A stretch of 64,000 bases of DNA from an alpha proteobacterium IMCC14465 (GCA_000293845.2 ALYF01000002.1:310001-374000); one strand, 5' to 3'. Positions 31,996 to 42,531 are shown, counted from the stretch's first letter. The notes: generated by a model not told the origin, from the letters alone. Made by a program: numbers and translations.

Positions 31996-33179
31996 AGGAC
32001 ACCGCCCTTCAGGTTAAGTGTTTTGTGCAGTGGTATTTCGTCTGCCGAGCCATCGCTGAGAATGCGCTTCTGTCCAGATGAATGACGGGTAAGAGACAGT
32101 ATCATCCCCATCGTTAAAGCCAGCGCAAGCAAGGAAGAGCCGCCATATGAAATAAAGGGCAAGGTCATCCCTTTAGGCGGCATAAGGTTGAGATTAACCG
32201 CCATATTGATGATTGTTTGCAGCCCGAATAAAATTATCAGCCCAGTGCCAGCCAGTTGCACCCAATGGTCACGGCTATCACGCAAGCTCACCAGACTTCG
32301 TAAAATAATTGCGGCAAAAATAAAGATAATCAGCAAGCCAACCACCAACCCGAATTCCTCTGCCGCGACTGCGAAAACATAATCCGTATGACCATCCGGC
32401 AAGACATGTTTGATTTTACCGTCGCCCGGCCCTGTGCCGAAGAGACCACCATTCTTAAACGCCTCAAGAGCCTTATCAGTTTGATAAGTGCCCCCCAGAG
32501 ACGGATCGAGAAATCTGTCGAGCCGGAATTTAAAATGCGGGAAAGACTGATAAAGGAAAACGAGCAAAGCCAAACCTGTGACGGACATGGCGGACAGAAA
32601 TAAATAAGACCCACCGGCAAGAAAGAACATTGCCGCCCAGACAAGGGTAAGCAAAATCATCTGTCCGATATCAGGCTGCAAAGACAGCAATATGCAAGTC
32701 ACAATCAACAAAGCAAAACCGATAAGACGACCCGACACATCAAGCCGTGTATTCTGCATAGCAAAACACCATGCCACGGTTACGACAAAGCAAGGTTTCA
32801 AAAATTCGGAAGGTTGAAGCGAAAAACCTAAGACACGCAACCAACGTGTTGAGCCTTTAATTTCTGATCCAACCATCAATGTTAGCAAAACACCACCCAG
32901 CGCCATGACACCCAAACCCATAGCAAGCCTGCGAATTTGTACGGGCTCAAGCAGAGAAACAATGATCATCCCAACAAAAGCCATGGCGAGAAAAACAATC
33001 TGACGATAGGCGAAATGATATGTATCAATCTCAAGCCTATGCGCAATAACAGGGCTGGCGGCAAAGGTCATCACAAAGCCAACAATCATCAAGAAGACAA
33101 TGCCAAGCAACAACCAGCGGTCAATCGTCCACCACCAATTAGCAAGGAAATGTCTGTCTGTGCGTCCAAAGCCAATCAT
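31992..33179 (-). CDS. ftsW: SEDS-family septal peptidoglycan polymerase FtsW
   Basis: A polytopic glycosyltransferase that polymerises lipid II with FtsI at the septum. The 395-residue protein has about ten membrane segments. Conserved features include RWLRVLGFSLQPSEFLKP, the large extracellular loop with YQTDKALEAFKNGGLFGTGP, and the C-terminal PPKGMTLPFISYGGSSLLAL. It overlaps murD and murG by four bases each. Confidence 0.96.
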   Translation of the reverse strand: MIGFGRTDRHFLANWWWTIDRWLLLGIVFLMIVGFVMTFAASPVIAHRLEIDTYHFAYRQIVFLAMAFVGMIIVSLLEPVQIRRLAMGLGVMALGGVLLTLMVGSEIKGSTRWLRVLGFSLQPSEFLKPCFVVTVAWCFAMQNTRLDVSGRLIGFALLIVTCILLSLQPDIGQMILLTLVWAAMFFLAGGSYLFLSAMSVTGLALLVFLYQSFPHFKFRLDRFLDPSLGGTYQTDKALEAFKNGGLFGTGPGDGKIKHVLPDGHTDYVFAVAAEEFGLVVGLLIIFIFAAIILRSLVSLRDSRDHWVQLAGTGLIILFGLQTIINMAVNLNLMPPKGMTLPFISYGGSSLLALALTMGMILSLTRHSSGQKRILSDGSADEIPLHKTLNLKGGVL

Positions 33180-34567
33180 GCGACAGCCCCTAGACGTGAA
33201 ATTTGCTCATTCACCAAATCGCAGAAAGCAGCCCCGCGTTTTTCGAAATTCTCAAACTGGTCAAAAGACGCACAGGCCGGTGAGAATAACACCACGCCAC
33301 CACCAGAAGACATTGCATCTGTCACAGCCTGCGGCACAGCACTTTCCAGCGTTTTGGAAATCACATGCGGCGTATCTGCGAGTGTTTGAGAAAAGGTCTC
33401 AGCAGCTGTGCCAATCAGATAGGCGCAGGCAATGCGGTCAAAATAGGGACGTAAAGGTTCAACTCCCCCCTCTTTAGGCAGGCCGCCTGCAATCCAGAAT
33501 ATTTTATCAAAGGTCGCCAGCGCATGTGCCGAGGCTTCGGCATTGGTGGCTTTACTGTCATTAACAAAACGAACCGCAAGCCCTTCGGCGATAACTTCCC
33601 CGACAGGCTGCATACGATGCGCCAACCCCTGAAAGCTTGCAAACGCTCTCGTAACATCACTTCTGTCAGCACCCGCCGATAGAGCCGCAACATACGCCGC
33701 AGCAGCATTCTGACCATTATGCGCGCCTTGAAGCGTGGCAATTGAGGATAAATCAACAATCGGATCGGTCTGGTCATGTAGCCAGCCTTCTTGGTAAAAC
33801 ACTTTAGCCGTTTCTTCAGCCTGGCCTGAAATTCGAACACTGACAATTGAGTCCCATGAAGAAGCAAGCTCAGCCAAGGCGGTTTCATTTGGGCCATCCA
33901 CGCCAATAATCGCTGTGCTACCAGGCTGGAGGTTTTCAAACATTTGCCACTTCGCCTGAATATATCCCTGCATTGACCCGTGACGATCAAGATGGTCAGG
34001 GCTTAAATTTAGCAAGACAGCAATATCCGGGCTAAACCTTGGCGATAAATCAATCTGATAAGACGACAGTTCCAACACATAAATTGTGTTTTCTTCTGCA
34101 GGGTGAAGAGCAAGAACTGACTGACCAATATTACCCCCAAGCTGAACATTAAACCCACTCTCACTCAGCAAATGAGCCGTCAGTGCGGCTGTGGTGGACT
34201 TTCCATTCGTGCCGGTAATGGCAATCACTTGCGATGGGGCGGAAAAGGCAGCCCGTGCTTGTTGAAAAAGCTCCATATCACCGACAATCGGAATTGAGGC
34301 TTCGCTCGCGGCAGTCACAACCGGATGCGGCTTAGGGTGCGTCAATGGCACGCCCGGGCTTAAAACCAGCGCCTCCACGCCTTCCGGCATCGACATAAGC
34401 TCTTGAATATCAGCACCTAAATCAGCGGCCAGATTGCGCTTATTTTCATCATCATCCCAAGCCGTAACACGAACACCACTCGCCCTTAAGGCACGCACAG
34501 CTTCGACCCCGGTAATACCGAGGCCAAAAACAGCAACATGACTATAAGGGGTGGTTATTTTTATCAT
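33176..34567 (-). CDS. murD: UDP-N-acetylmuramoylalanine--D-glutamate ligase
   Basis: Adds D-Glu to UDP-MurNAc-L-Ala. The 463-residue Mur ligase has VAVFGLGITGVEAVRALRAS at the N-terminus, the P-loop VIAITGTNGKSTTAALTAHL near residue 115, the catalytic NLSPDHLDRHGSMQGY and the C-terminal VNDSKATNAEASAHAL. The overlap with ftsW is four bases; mraY ends 1 bp upstream of its start. Confidence 0.97.
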   Translation of the reverse strand: MIKITTPYSHVAVFGLGITGVEAVRALRASGVRVTAWDDDENKRNLAADLGADIQELMSMPEGVEALVLSPGVPLTHPKPHPVVTAASEASIPIVGDMELFQQARAAFSAPSQVIAITGTNGKSTTAALTAHLLSESGFNVQLGGNIGQSVLALHPAEENTIYVLELSSYQIDLSPRFSPDIAVLLNLSPDHLDRHGSMQGYIQAKWQMFENLQPGSTAIIGVDGPNETALAELASSWDSIVSVRISGQAEETAKVFYQEGWLHDQTDPIVDLSSIATLQGAHNGQNAAAAYVAALSAGADRSDVTRAFASFQGLAHRMQPVGEVIAEGLAVRFVNDSKATNAEASAHALATFDKIFWIAGGLPKEGGVEPLRPYFDRIACAYLIGTAAETFSQTLADTPHVISKTLESAVPQAVTDAMSSGGGVVLFSPACASFDQFENFEKRGAAFCDLVNEQISRLGAVA

Positions 34568-34568
34568 C

Positions 34569-35660
34569 TTATCTCAGCTTCAATGTAGAAAGACCAATCA
34601 AGGCCAGTATCACGGCGATAATCCAGAAACGGATAACAATGGTAGGCTCAGCCCAGCCGCGTTGTTCAAAATGATGATGCAGAGGCGCCATGGCAAAAAC
34701 GCGTTTGCCGGTCATTTTAAATGACGCGACCTGCACGATGACGGACAAGGCCTCAAGAACAAACAGCCCACCAATTATGGCGAGGACAATTTCATGCTTG
34801 GTCGCAACAGCTATCGAGCCAAGCGCGCCACCAATGGCAAGTGAGCCTGTATCACCCATAAAAACCATGGCGGGCGGCGCGTTAAACCATAAAAATCCAA
34901 GACCAGCACCAATCAAGGCAGCGGTGAACACCGCCAGCTCTCCCGTGCCGGGAACATAATGTATTTGCAGATAATCCGAGAAAATCGCATTGCCGACCAA
35001 ATAGGCAATCAAACCAAAACTTGCCGCAGCAATCATGCTCGGCACAATGGCGAGGCCATCTAACCCGTCTGTCAGATTGACGGCGTTAGATGAGCCGACA
35101 ATCACAAACACACCACCAAAGGCAAAAAACCAGAGACCAAAATCAATCAATAAATCTTTGAAGAACGGTACGGCAAACCCAGTCGCCAACGCTGTAGGCA
35201 TATTGCTGGAAAGGCATAATACAATCGCCAGCGCAACAATGCTTTCTAATAAAATCTTTTTCCGGCCTGATACGCCTGCACTGTGACCCCCTTTGATTTT
35301 GCTGTAATCGTCAGCAAATCCGATAAGGCCAAAGCCCAACGTCCCCAACAACACAATCCAGACATAAGGATTGGAAAGATTGCCCCAAATCAAGGTTGAA
35401 AGGCTCACAGCAACCAAAATAAGCAAGCCGCCCATTGTTGGCGTTCCGACTTTAGTTATCAAATGAGATTGCGGACCATCTTCACGAATAGGCTGACCTT
35501 TACCCTGACGCATCTTCAATCGGTCAATCGTCCACGGGCCGATTAAGAAGCTAATAATCATGGCGGTCATGACGGCGCCACCGGCACGGAAGGTGATATA
35601 GTTAAAGACGTTACTGCCCGGAATAGCGTCACCAAAATACTGCATGAGATGATACAACAT
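34569..35660 (-). CDS. mraY: Phospho-N-acetylmuramoyl-pentapeptide transferase
   Basis: An integral membrane enzyme that makes lipid I from UDP-MurNAc-pentapeptide and undecaprenyl phosphate. The 363-residue protein has about ten membrane segments. The catalytic aspartates are in [16 protein letters not shown] and [17 protein letters not shown], and the substrate-binding [20 protein letters not shown] is intact. Its start shares one base with the murF stop. Confidence 0.97.
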   Translation of the reverse strand: MLYHLMQYFGDAIPGSNVFNYITFRAGGAVMTAMIISFLIGPWTIDRLKMRQGKGQPIREDGPQSHLITKVGTPTMGGLLILVAVSLSTLIWGNLSNPYVWIVLLGTLGFGLIGFADDYSKIKGGHSAGVSGRKKILLESIVALAIVLCLSSNMPTALATGFAVPFFKDLLIDFGLWFFAFGGVFVIVGSSNAVNLTDGLDGLAIVPSMIAAASFGLIAYLVGNAIFSDYLQIHYVPGTGELAVFTAALIGAGLGFLWFNAPPAMVFMGDTGSLAIGGALGSIAVATKHEIVLAIIGGLFVLEALSVIVQVASFKMTGKRVFAMAPLHHHFEQRGWAEPTIVIRFWIIAVILALIGLSTLKLR

Positions 35661-37147
35661 CAGCTAACTCCTCCTTCATTTTGAACCGGTGAAGCGCCAA
35701 AGCCTTCTTCCATATCCAAATCAATTAAGCTTTTAACCAGCTCGGATAGACCCATGCTGTTGGAGCCTTTAATCATCACAGCATCTCCGGCATGCACTTC
35801 CTGCGTCAGAAAGCTTTTAAGACCGTCAACAGTGGTCGCATGCGCACCACGACGACCACCGGGAAGTGCATCCTGCAGAAGTTTCATCTGACGACCCACC
35901 GTGAAAACGACATCTACATCTGTATTACTAATATGCTCAACGAGACTCTTATGCAGAGCATCGCCCTGACCACCGAGCTCCTTCATGTCACCCAGAACAG
36001 CAATGCGTCTGCCCTGACCAAGGCGCGGGAATTGTCCGAGTGTTTTTAAAGCCGCAACCATAGACTCTGGATTGGCGTTATAGCTTTCATCAATGACAAC
36101 CAGCTCACCATCCGGCAGCGTAATATTGTGACGACGCCCGCGCCCATCCATCGCTTTCATTTCTCCCAGCGATAAGACGGCACTTGTTAGGTCTTCTTCC
36201 AGAACCTGCACGGCCGCTAAAATCGCCATGGCATTCAAAATCTGATGATGGCCAGGCGCACCAATACGGAAGGTAACGGGCTGACCGAGAATATCAGCAC
36301 TCACACAGCTACAATGGTCATGCAGTTTAAACGAAATCACCCGCGCATCAGATGCATCGCTTTCCCCGAAGGAGACAATTTTAGTCGCCCCTGAGTCTTT
36401 GGCAGATTGAGCAAGCAAATCCGCCCAATCACTATCTGCAGGTATCAGCGCCGTCTTCAGCCCATCAAGACCTTCAAAAATTTCAGCCTTGGCGCGGGCT
36501 ATACCTTCAAGTGACTCAAAATGCTCAATATGAGCATTGGCAATTTTGGTAATCACGGCAATATCAGGGCGAACCTGACGGGTCAAAGCTGAAATCTCGC
36601 CCGCATGGTTCATCCCAATTTCAAAAACGCCAAAGACTGTATCTGCCGGCATACGCGCAAGGCTAAGCGGCACACCCCAAAGATTATTATAAGAGGCTTG
36701 AGAGATATGAGTTTTGCCAAGCTGAGCAAAAACCAGCCCCAAACCTTCTTTAACGGTCGTTTTACCCACACTGCCTGTCACCGCCACCACCTGACCTGAC
36801 ATGCGGTTGCGTGCGGCCTGACCAAGTTTCTCCAGCGCATCCTGTGTATCCGCAACTCTTATGAGGTGACTTTCACTCACGCCACTTATATCGGCAAGCT
36901 CGGCATCAGCAGCGACAATCGCAACTGCTGCGCCATTTTCAAAAGCATTGGGAACATAGTCATGTCCGTCTAGCCTGTCGCCGCGAATGGCAACAAATAT
37001 ATCGCCATGAGATAATGTACGGGTATCAATGGAAACACCGTTCGCTTGCCACTCAACCTGTGAGGACACACTAAGAGCTTCCGACACTTCCTGAGACGTC
37101 CAGAGAGGACGTGCGTCAGTTGACAAATCACGTCCGGTATCAGTCAT
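35660..37147 (-). CDS. murF: UDP-N-acetylmuramoyl-tripeptide--D-alanyl-D-alanine ligase
   Basis: Adds the D-Ala-D-Ala dipeptide made by Ddl. About 495 residues. The P-loop is [20 protein letters not shown], the central [20 protein letters not shown] carries the metal-binding region, and [20 protein letters not shown] is the C-terminal substrate motif. The start at 37147 is chosen because GGAGAGGGTG precedes it; an in-frame start five codons earlier is possible. It overlaps the murE stop. Confidence 0.96.
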   Translation of the reverse strand: MTDTGRDLSTDARPLWTSQEVSEALSVSSQVEWQANGVSIDTRTLSHGDIFVAIRGDRLDGHDYVPNAFENGAAVAIVAADAELADISGVSESHLIRVADTQDALEKLGQAARNRMSGQVVAVTGSVGKTTVKEGLGLVFAQLGKTHISQASYNNLWGVPLSLARMPADTVFGVFEIGMNHAGEISALTRQVRPDIAVITKIANAHIEHFESLEGIARAKAEIFEGLDGLKTALIPADSDWADLLAQSAKDSGATKIVSFGESDASDARVISFKLHDHCSCVSADILGQPVTFRIGAPGHHQILNAMAILAAVQVLEEDLTSAVLSLGEMKAMDGRGRRHNITLPDGELVVIDESYNANPESMVAALKTLGQFPRLGQGRRIAVLGDMKELGGQGDALHKSLVEHISNTDVDVVFTVGRQMKLLQDALPGGRRGAHATTVDGLKSFLTQEVHAGDAVMIKGSNSMGLSELVKSLIDLDMEEGFGASPVQNEGGVS

Positions 37148-38651
37148 CTTCACCCTCTCCAACTGTCACTTGTTTTGCCAAATCACGAAGCGTCTCATGG
37201 TCACTAAATGGAATGATTTTCTCGCCAATAATCTGACCCGTCTCATGGCCCTTACCCGCCACCAAAATAACGTCACCCAGCGCGGCAGTCTCCAGTGCGG
37301 CTTTAATGGCTTCACGGCGATCACCACAATCCATCGCATTTGGACAGGCTTGCAAAATTTCCTGCCGAATAAGCGCCGCATCTTCATGGCGCGGATTATC
37401 ATCCGTGATAATAATGCTATCTGCATGTTGCGCTGCGATCCGACCCATTTCCGCGCGCTTACCTTTGTCACGGTCACCGCCACAACCAAAGACACAAATC
37501 AATCTCCCCGCACAATGAGGACGCAAAGCCTGCAAAGCATTGGCCAGAGCATCCGGCGTATGCGCGTAATCGACATAGCAGGCAACACCTTGCTCGGAGG
37601 ATATGACTTGCTCCATACGGCCAGTGGGCGCGGCAAGCGATGCAAGACCTTGACGAAGTTTTTCAAATGGCAAACCACCTGCGAGACACATCGCGGCGGC
37701 AAGTGCAATATTTTCAGCTTGAAAGACACCGGCAATAGGCGTTTGAACCGGAAGCGTTTCACCTTGATAGGTTAAGGTAAAACCGAGCCCGTTCGCCTGT
37801 GGCGTCACATCGGTTAAGGTGAGGTCGGCATCTTTAGCATCCAGTGTGAAAACTTTGCGCCCGGCTTTAGCGGCTGTCTGTTCGATAAAATCAGATTTCG
37901 CACCCATGCGATTAACAACCGCTACCCCGTCCGGCAGCAAAACTTCCGAAAATAAACGCACCTTAGCGTCGAGATAGGCGTGCTCATTTTTATGATAATC
38001 AAGATGATCGCGTGAGAGATTGGTAAAGCCAGCAACATTGACCTTCACGCCATCGACTCTGAACTGAGCCAGCGCGTGGCTGGAAACTTCCATCGCCAGA
38101 CTTTCAACGCCCAGCGCATACAAGTCACGCAATATGGCATGCAACATAACTGGCTCAGGTGTTGTATGCTCAAGCGGCAGTTGGTAGTCGCCCAGCTTGC
38201 CATTTGCCTTCACACCGAGTGTCCCCATTGATGCCGAAGACTGGCCGGCATGAGATAATATCTGATTAATAAAAGTCGCCACTGAAGTTTTGCCATTCGT
38301 TCCCGTCACAGCAAAAATCTGCGCAGGTGCAAATTTGAAAAATCGTTGCGCCAAGAGGGCAAGCTGGCGACGGGGATTGGCATCACGCAAGACAGCCCCA
38401 ACACCTTCCGGCAAATCGCTGTCATGCAAATCAACATCAGAACCGGTAAGAATTAATCTGGCACCATTCTTCACAGCATCGCCGATATATTTCGCGCCAT
38501 CCACCATTGAGCCGGGAAGCGCGGCAAACATATAGCCGGGCAGCACATTCCGGCTGTCCGCTGTGATGCCAAGAATTTCCGTAGTTTTGTCCAACTCGGC
38601 ATCAAACGCATCATCCGTCAGATTTTGACCTAGTAATTCGTGGAGGCGCAT
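37140..38651 (-). CDS. murE: UDP-N-acetylmuramoyl-L-alanyl-D-glutamate--2,6-diaminopimelate ligase
   Basis: Adds the third residue of the stem peptide. About 503 residues. The P-loop is IFAVTGTNGKTSVATFINQI, followed by NLSRDHLDYHKNEHAYLDAK. The D-x-N-P motif that selects meso-diaminopimelate instead of lysine is present (TDDNPRHEDAALIRQEIL), so the wall is DAP-type. The ATG at 38651 overlaps the ftsI TGA (TGATG), with GGGAGG seven bases upstream; a GTG directly before it is less well placed. Confidence 0.97.
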   Translation of the reverse strand: MRLHELLGQNLTDDAFDAELDKTTEILGITADSRNVLPGYMFAALPGSMVDGAKYIGDAVKNGARLILTGSDVDLHDSDLPEGVGAVLRDANPRRQLALLAQRFFKFAPAQIFAVTGTNGKTSVATFINQILSHAGQSSASMGTLGVKANGKLGDYQLPLEHTTPEPVMLHAILRDLYALGVESLAMEVSSHALAQFRVDGVKVNVAGFTNLSRDHLDYHKNEHAYLDAKVRLFSEVLLPDGVAVVNRMGAKSDFIEQTAAKAGRKVFTLDAKDADLTLTDVTPQANGLGFTLTYQGETLPVQTPIAGVFQAENIALAAAMCLAGGLPFEKLRQGLASLAAPTGRMEQVISSEQGVACYVDYAHTPDALANALQALRPHCAGRLICVFGCGGDRDKGKRAEMGRIAAQHADSIIITDDNPRHEDAALIRQEILQACPNAMDCGDRREAIKAALETAALGDVILVAGKGHETGQIIGEKIIPFSDHETLRDLAKQVTVGEGEDD

Positions 38652-40384
38652 CACAACACCTCCCTGACTTTATGAAGAATAATATTATCAGCAGGCTTAT
38701 AAGCTGGATGCGGCATCACACCCAGCAAGGGCGCAATACGCTCAACAATATCCGTCGATAGCGGGACAACATTCCAACCTGCACCCGTGCCGTAAACCCC
38801 GTCAATCTTCTGGGGTTCATGCAAAATAACGATAAAAGCATAGCGCGGTGAATGAGCCGGAAATGCACCAAGGAAACTTGTCATCAGACGACTGGAGTCA
38901 TACCCCCCCGGACCCGCCATACGTGCCGTTCCGGTTTTACCCAAAATCATAAATTTTGAATTTCTAGCGTTCTTAGCCGTCCCATGCGTGACAACAGCGC
39001 GCATAATCTGACGCATATGAGTGCTTGTTTCTTCAGAAATCACACGCACACCCAAAGGCAAATCATCATTAATAAGACGCGGGCGATACATCACCCCGCC
39101 ATTCACCATTGCCGCACCCGCCACCAAAGCCTGAAGCGGTGAAATGCTAATGCCATACCCATAGGAGCTGGTTGCGCGCTCAACCTCACCCCATTGACGT
39201 GGTAATTGAGGATTAGTGAGCTCGGGAATTTCCAATTCAGGTTTATCAATCAGACCAAGACGTTCAAGAAAGCCCCAGTGAACTTCCGGCGTCACCGAAA
39301 GCGCCAATTGCGCCGACCCGATATTTGATGAATGGACAACAATCTCACCGACAGTCAGTGGGCGCTTCTCGCCATGCGGGTCTGTGATTTCATGCCGCCC
39401 GATGGAAATGGGTAGGGATGTCTGGAATGTATCTTCAGGAGCGGCGGCACCCGTCTCCAAAACCATGGATGCCGTAAATATTTTGAACACGGAACCCAAC
39501 TCATAAGTCCCCAAAGTCGCTTTATTGAACAAACGTTGATGACCAGCATTCCAAGGTTTCAAATTAGGGTCAAAATCCGGCAATGAGACCATGGACAAAA
39601 TATTGCCATTCTCTACATCCATCACAATGGCACTGCCGCCCGTGGCAGAGAATTTTTTAATGCTCTTTGCCAATTCGGCACGCACACTATGTTGAACGCG
39701 AATATCCAAAGTGACAGGAAGGCGTCCATCACGCAAAGATTCCTGAGATAACGGCTCTAGACTTCGGTCGAGGAAAAACTCCAAACCCGCAAGCCCTTGC
39801 ATATCACTGCCAACAAAACCAAGCATATGAGAGGCAAGAGACCCATGAGGATAAAACCGACGATCCGCTTTTTCCATTTTCAAGGCTGGATTACCCAGCG
39901 TTAAAACCGCCTTATATTGTTGCGGTGTGAGGCCTTTCATCAATTCGACATAACGGCGATTGGAACTTAAAAACCGCGTCGCTTTTTGGCGATTCAGCCC
40001 CGGGAGTATCGCCGCTAGTGCTGCAACCATTTCCTCAACATCTTCAACTTTGCGTGCATCAGCGCCAAGATTATAAGCACTAATCTGAGTCGCCAGCAGG
40101 ACGCCATTGCGGTCAACAATGTAAGGACGCTCTTGCGCGACCTGAGGCTGAGTATTTCTTTTGACTGTCATCGGCCCGTCGCCACCAACAGTAAGATGCG
40201 CCAACCGCGCGCCAAGCAAAGTAAAAATAAGGGTAAAGACCCAAACCGCCAGCCAGATGCGCCGACGTGTGATATCTACGGCATGCCCCTCTAAATCACC
40301 GAGGCGAATACCTAGCTGAGCATTTGTTGCTTCAACCAAATCGCCGCCGGGACGGATAAGAGATGGCATGACTTCACCGCGCAT
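38651..40384 (-). CDS. ftsI: Peptidoglycan D,D-transpeptidase FtsI (PBP3)
   Basis: A class B penicillin-binding protein that cross-links septal peptidoglycan with FtsW. The N-terminal membrane segment lies at about residues 45-65 (IWLAVWVFTLIFTLLGARLA). The active-site S-x-x-K is in YELGSVFKIFTASMVLE, the S-x-N motif in VVHSSNIGSAQLAL, and K-T-G-T in ILGKTGTARMAGPGG. The start at 40384 has GGAG six bases upstream and overlaps the ftsL stop by 11 bp. A start at 40369 is also possible; a longer frame to 40447 would overlap ftsL by 74 bp and is unlikely. Confidence 0.95.
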   Translation of the reverse strand: MRGEVMPSLIRPGGDLVEATNAQLGIRLGDLEGHAVDITRRRIWLAVWVFTLIFTLLGARLAHLTVGGDGPMTVKRNTQPQVAQERPYIVDRNGVLLATQISAYNLGADARKVEDVEEMVAALAAILPGLNRQKATRFLSSNRRYVELMKGLTPQQYKAVLTLGNPALKMEKADRRFYPHGSLASHMLGFVGSDMQGLAGLEFFLDRSLEPLSQESLRDGRLPVTLDIRVQHSVRAELAKSIKKFSATGGSAIVMDVENGNILSMVSLPDFDPNLKPWNAGHQRLFNKATLGTYELGSVFKIFTASMVLETGAAAPEDTFQTSLPISIGRHEITDPHGEKRPLTVGEIVVHSSNIGSAQLALSVTPEVHWGFLERLGLIDKPELEIPELTNPQLPRQWGEVERATSSYGYGISISPLQALVAGAAMVNGGVMYRPRLINDDLPLGVRVISEETSTHMRQIMRAVVTHGTAKNARNSKFMILGKTGTARMAGPGGYDSSRLMTSFLGAFPAHSPRYAFIVILHEPQKIDGVYGTGAGWNVVPLSTDIVERIAPLLGVMPHPAYKPADNIILHKVREVL

Positions 40385-40763
40385 CCAGCTCTCCTCTGTC
40401 GCCTGACACGGACCAGCTTCCTTGCCAGCCCTCTTGCCAACCCTCATGATTACCGGACTTAATATTGGCTTTCACAATCTGATCTTCATCGGAAAGGGCA
40501 AAACTTTCCGGTGTCCGAATTTGTGTTGCGGCGAGAGGCTCAAGCCGCAAATGCATTTCGGATAATTTTTCCAAGCGTGCCGGATTGTTCAGACTGACCC
40601 ACTCAGCCTCTAAAATACGCCGCGTGGTTTCTTCTTTTTCAATTACTCGCTCAGCGTGTCTGATGGCTTTATATTCAGCATCAGCCCCATATCGGACATG
40701 ATAAACTGTCGCGAAAAGGGCAATAACCGCTATGAACATCATAATATTGACGAGACGTATCAT
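40374..40763 (-). CDS. ftsL: Cell division protein FtsL
   Basis: A small bitopic protein that joins FtsQ and FtsB and activates FtsWI. The 129-residue product has a membrane segment at residues 6-20 ([15 protein letters not shown]), a following coiled-coil stretch ([20 protein letters not shown]) and the typical short motif [12 protein letters not shown] near residue 60. The identification rests on this motif and the position between rsmH and ftsI. The C-terminus holds a tandem E-G-W-Q repeat that I do not know from other FtsL proteins. Confidence 0.9.
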   Translation of the reverse strand: MIRLVNIMMFIAVIALFATVYHVRYGADAEYKAIRHAERVIEKEETTRRILEAEWVSLNNPARLEKLSEMHLRLEPLAATQIRTPESFALSDEDQIVKANIKSGNHEGWQEGWQGSWSVSGDRGELDAR

Positions 40764-41809
40764 GCGCGCACCCCGCTAGCCCCATCGCCTTCCGGCGCTT
40801 TAAACAATACATCATCCAGTGGGAATGCCGCCGCGTCAGTCCGAGTCGCCGCGCGCAAGGTGGCAGATCGCGAACGCGGGTTTAGAACAATTTCATCTTC
40901 AGACGCCTTAAGCCCTTTGCGCGTCAGCTCAGTAAAACTCGGGTCAGGCATCTGCGTCTCAGGCATATGTCTGGAAGGACGCCCGACACGGCCTGTTCGC
41001 CGCGCGAGGAATTTTTTAGCAATGCGATCTTCAAGCGAGTGAAACGTAACAACTGCCAGCCGGCCACTATCACCAAGCATATTTTCAGCCGCCGCCAGGC
41101 CTCGCACCAGCTCGCCCAGCTCGTCATTCACATAGATTCTCAAAGCTTGGAAAGTCCGCGTGGCGGGATGAATTTTTTGTAAACCGGGCGGCTGACCAAT
41201 TGTCTGTGACACAATATCGGCAAGCTCAACCGTACGAGAAATTTCCATATCACCGCGCACACGGCCAATAGCACGGGCTATCGCTCTTGCTTTGCGCTCC
41301 TCGCCGTAAAGCGCAATAATGCGGGCAAGCAATTTTTCATCCATCGTATTAACGATATCTGCGGCACTGGGACCATCCCGCCCCATACGCATATCCAGAG
41401 GGCCATCATTATTAAACGAAAAGCCACGTGCGGATTGGTCAAGTTGCATAGAGGAAACACCCAAATCCAGCGTCACACCATCAACTTTTTGAACCCCATG
41501 CGCCTGCGCAAGTGCTTGCATGTCCCCATAACAGCCATGACTTAATTTAAGGCGATCACCAAATTGTGCTTGAAGGTTTTTACCAGCCTCAATGGCGTCG
41601 GGGTCGCGGTCAATCGCTATCACCGCGCAATCAGCAGCTTCGAGTAAAGCGCGCGTATACCCTCCAGCGCCGAATGTACCATCTATGAAAATCTCTCCGT
41701 CTTGCGGGGACAGGGCTTCGATAACCTCGTTGAGAAGAACGGGAATGTGAGGACGCGTTTCAGGGTAACTTCTGTTATCATTGGTTTTTTCAGAACATAC
41801 CCGGGTCAT
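40760..41809 (-). CDS. rsmH: 16S rRNA (cytosine1402-N4)-methyltransferase
   Basis: Methylates C1402 in the decoding centre of 16S rRNA using SAM. About 349 residues. The N-terminal [18 protein letters not shown] and [17 protein letters not shown] contain the SAM-binding motif; [19 protein letters not shown] is the conserved RsmH stretch; [16 protein letters not shown] is motif X-like near the C-terminus. The ATG shares one base with the mraZ stop, with GGAGGCGG upstream. It is the second gene of the cluster. Confidence 0.97.
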   Translation of the reverse strand: MTRVCSEKTNDNRSYPETRPHIPVLLNEVIEALSPQDGEIFIDGTFGAGGYTRALLEAADCAVIAIDRDPDAIEAGKNLQAQFGDRLKLSHGCYGDMQALAQAHGVQKVDGVTLDLGVSSMQLDQSARGFSFNNDGPLDMRMGRDGPSAADIVNTMDEKLLARIIALYGEERKARAIARAIGRVRGDMEISRTVELADIVSQTIGQPPGLQKIHPATRTFQALRIYVNDELGELVRGLAAAENMLGDSGRLAVVTFHSLEDRIAKKFLARRTGRVGRPSRHMPETQMPDPSFTELTRKGLKASEDEIVLNPRSRSATLRAATRTDAAAFPLDDVLFKAPEGDGASGVRA

Positions 41810-42291
41810 TATCCGCCTCCGGTTTTGTCAGGGAGAGGTCCGCCAGCAAGGGACCTCAACATCCCTCGATGTTCTTTGGCAAGCTCGCGCGCTTTCGACC
41901 TGTGTGCGGCAAAGACCTCCGGCTCCCAGATTTGAAACTTAGCGCCCAGCCCAACAAATGTGAGGCTCTTATCTATACCGGCATGGTCCAGAAGCGCAGT
42001 CGGCAGGGAGATGCGACCATCACCATCAAAGTTAAGCTGGTGGCTATCCGCAAAAAGGGCTGTCGCGAGCGCATCGCGCTCCTCTGAATATGGGTCGAGT
42101 TGCCCAACCATCTGATTGACATTATCCATCAAAAGCTGACCACCGCCCTCAATCGCGCTCTCAGTAAAGGAGGGATAGAGATAAATACCGTTAAAGCCCT
42201 GAGCTACGGCAGCCGCACGGAAGACGGAAGGCACGGAAACGCGTCCCTTCGCATCAATCTTACCCGTTACTGTTGACATAAAAGCTGTCAA
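41809..42291 (-). CDS. mraZ: Transcriptional regulator MraZ
   Basis: The autorepressor at the head of the dcw cluster. The 160-residue protein has two SpoVT/AbrB-like repeats: the first with [18 protein letters not shown], the second with [24 protein letters not shown] start at 42291 is preferred since AGGAGG lies eight bases upstream; the first ATG (42279) is too far from that site. Four 10-bp repeats that match MraZ operator spacing lie 90-130 bp upstream. Confidence 0.95.
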   Translation of the reverse strand: MTAFMSTVTGKIDAKGRVSVPSVFRAAAVAQGFNGIYLYPSFTESAIEGGGQLLMDNVNQMVGQLDPYSEERDALATALFADSHQLNFDGDGRISLPTALLDHAGIDKSLTFVGLGAKFQIWEPEVFAAHRSKARELAKEHRGMLRSLAGGPLPDKTGGG

Positions 42292-42380
42292 ACCCGGTGC
42301 CTCCTCATTTCTGGCTCATTTAATGACCTTTGTTTGCATTCGAATCGCTCCACTGGATACAATTCAGGTATGGTCCTAAA

Positions 42381-42420
42381 TGGGATATTTAGGGATAACA
42401 TGGGATTTTATGGGATGTCA
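42381..42420 (-). promoter_or_regulatory. MraZ operator: four 10-bp repeats
   Basis: On the plus strand TGGGAT, AGGGAT, TGGGAT and TGGGAT begin at 42381, 42391, 42401 and 42411, an exact 10-base period. MraZ binds direct TGGGN repeats separated by five bases in E. coli. The array overlaps the spacer and -35 (TTGACA, minus strand 42416-42421) of a candidate mraZ promoter, so binding would block transcription of the whole cluster. Two more degenerate units (TGGGAT at 42432 and AGGGAC at 42443) follow out of phase. Confidence 0.75.
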
Positions 42421-42421
42421 A
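42416..42421 (-). promoter_or_regulatory. Candidate -35 element of the dcw cluster promoter
   Basis: A perfect TTGACA on the minus strand, about 130 bases before mraZ. The matching -10 would fall at about 42393-42398 but is weak (TATCCC at 18-base spacing). The promoter region is inside the MraZ repeat array. Confidence 0.4.
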
Positions 42422-42486
42422 TGCGTTTTATTGGGATTTTAGAGGGACCTAACCCTATTTTAAAGACCAGATACACATTGCTCCCA

Positions 42487-42501
42487 CCCCCGAAATGGGG
42501 G
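42487..42501 (-). terminator. GC-rich hairpin downstream of rnpB
   Basis: CCCCC-GAAAT-GGGGG forms a 5-bp stem about 30 bases after the rnpB 3' end. A T-rich stretch (TTTTCTTTTCTT) lies between the gene and the hairpin. It may stop RNase P RNA transcription before the mraZ promoter, although the T-run is on the wrong side for a classic terminator. Confidence 0.35.
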
Positions 42502-42531
42502 GGTAACCAGCATCTGGTGAAGAAAAGAAAA

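Noticed and set aside
40385-40447. Longer N-terminus for FtsI
   Set aside because: It overlaps ftsL coding by 74 bp with no good ribosome site; two better starts exist downstream.
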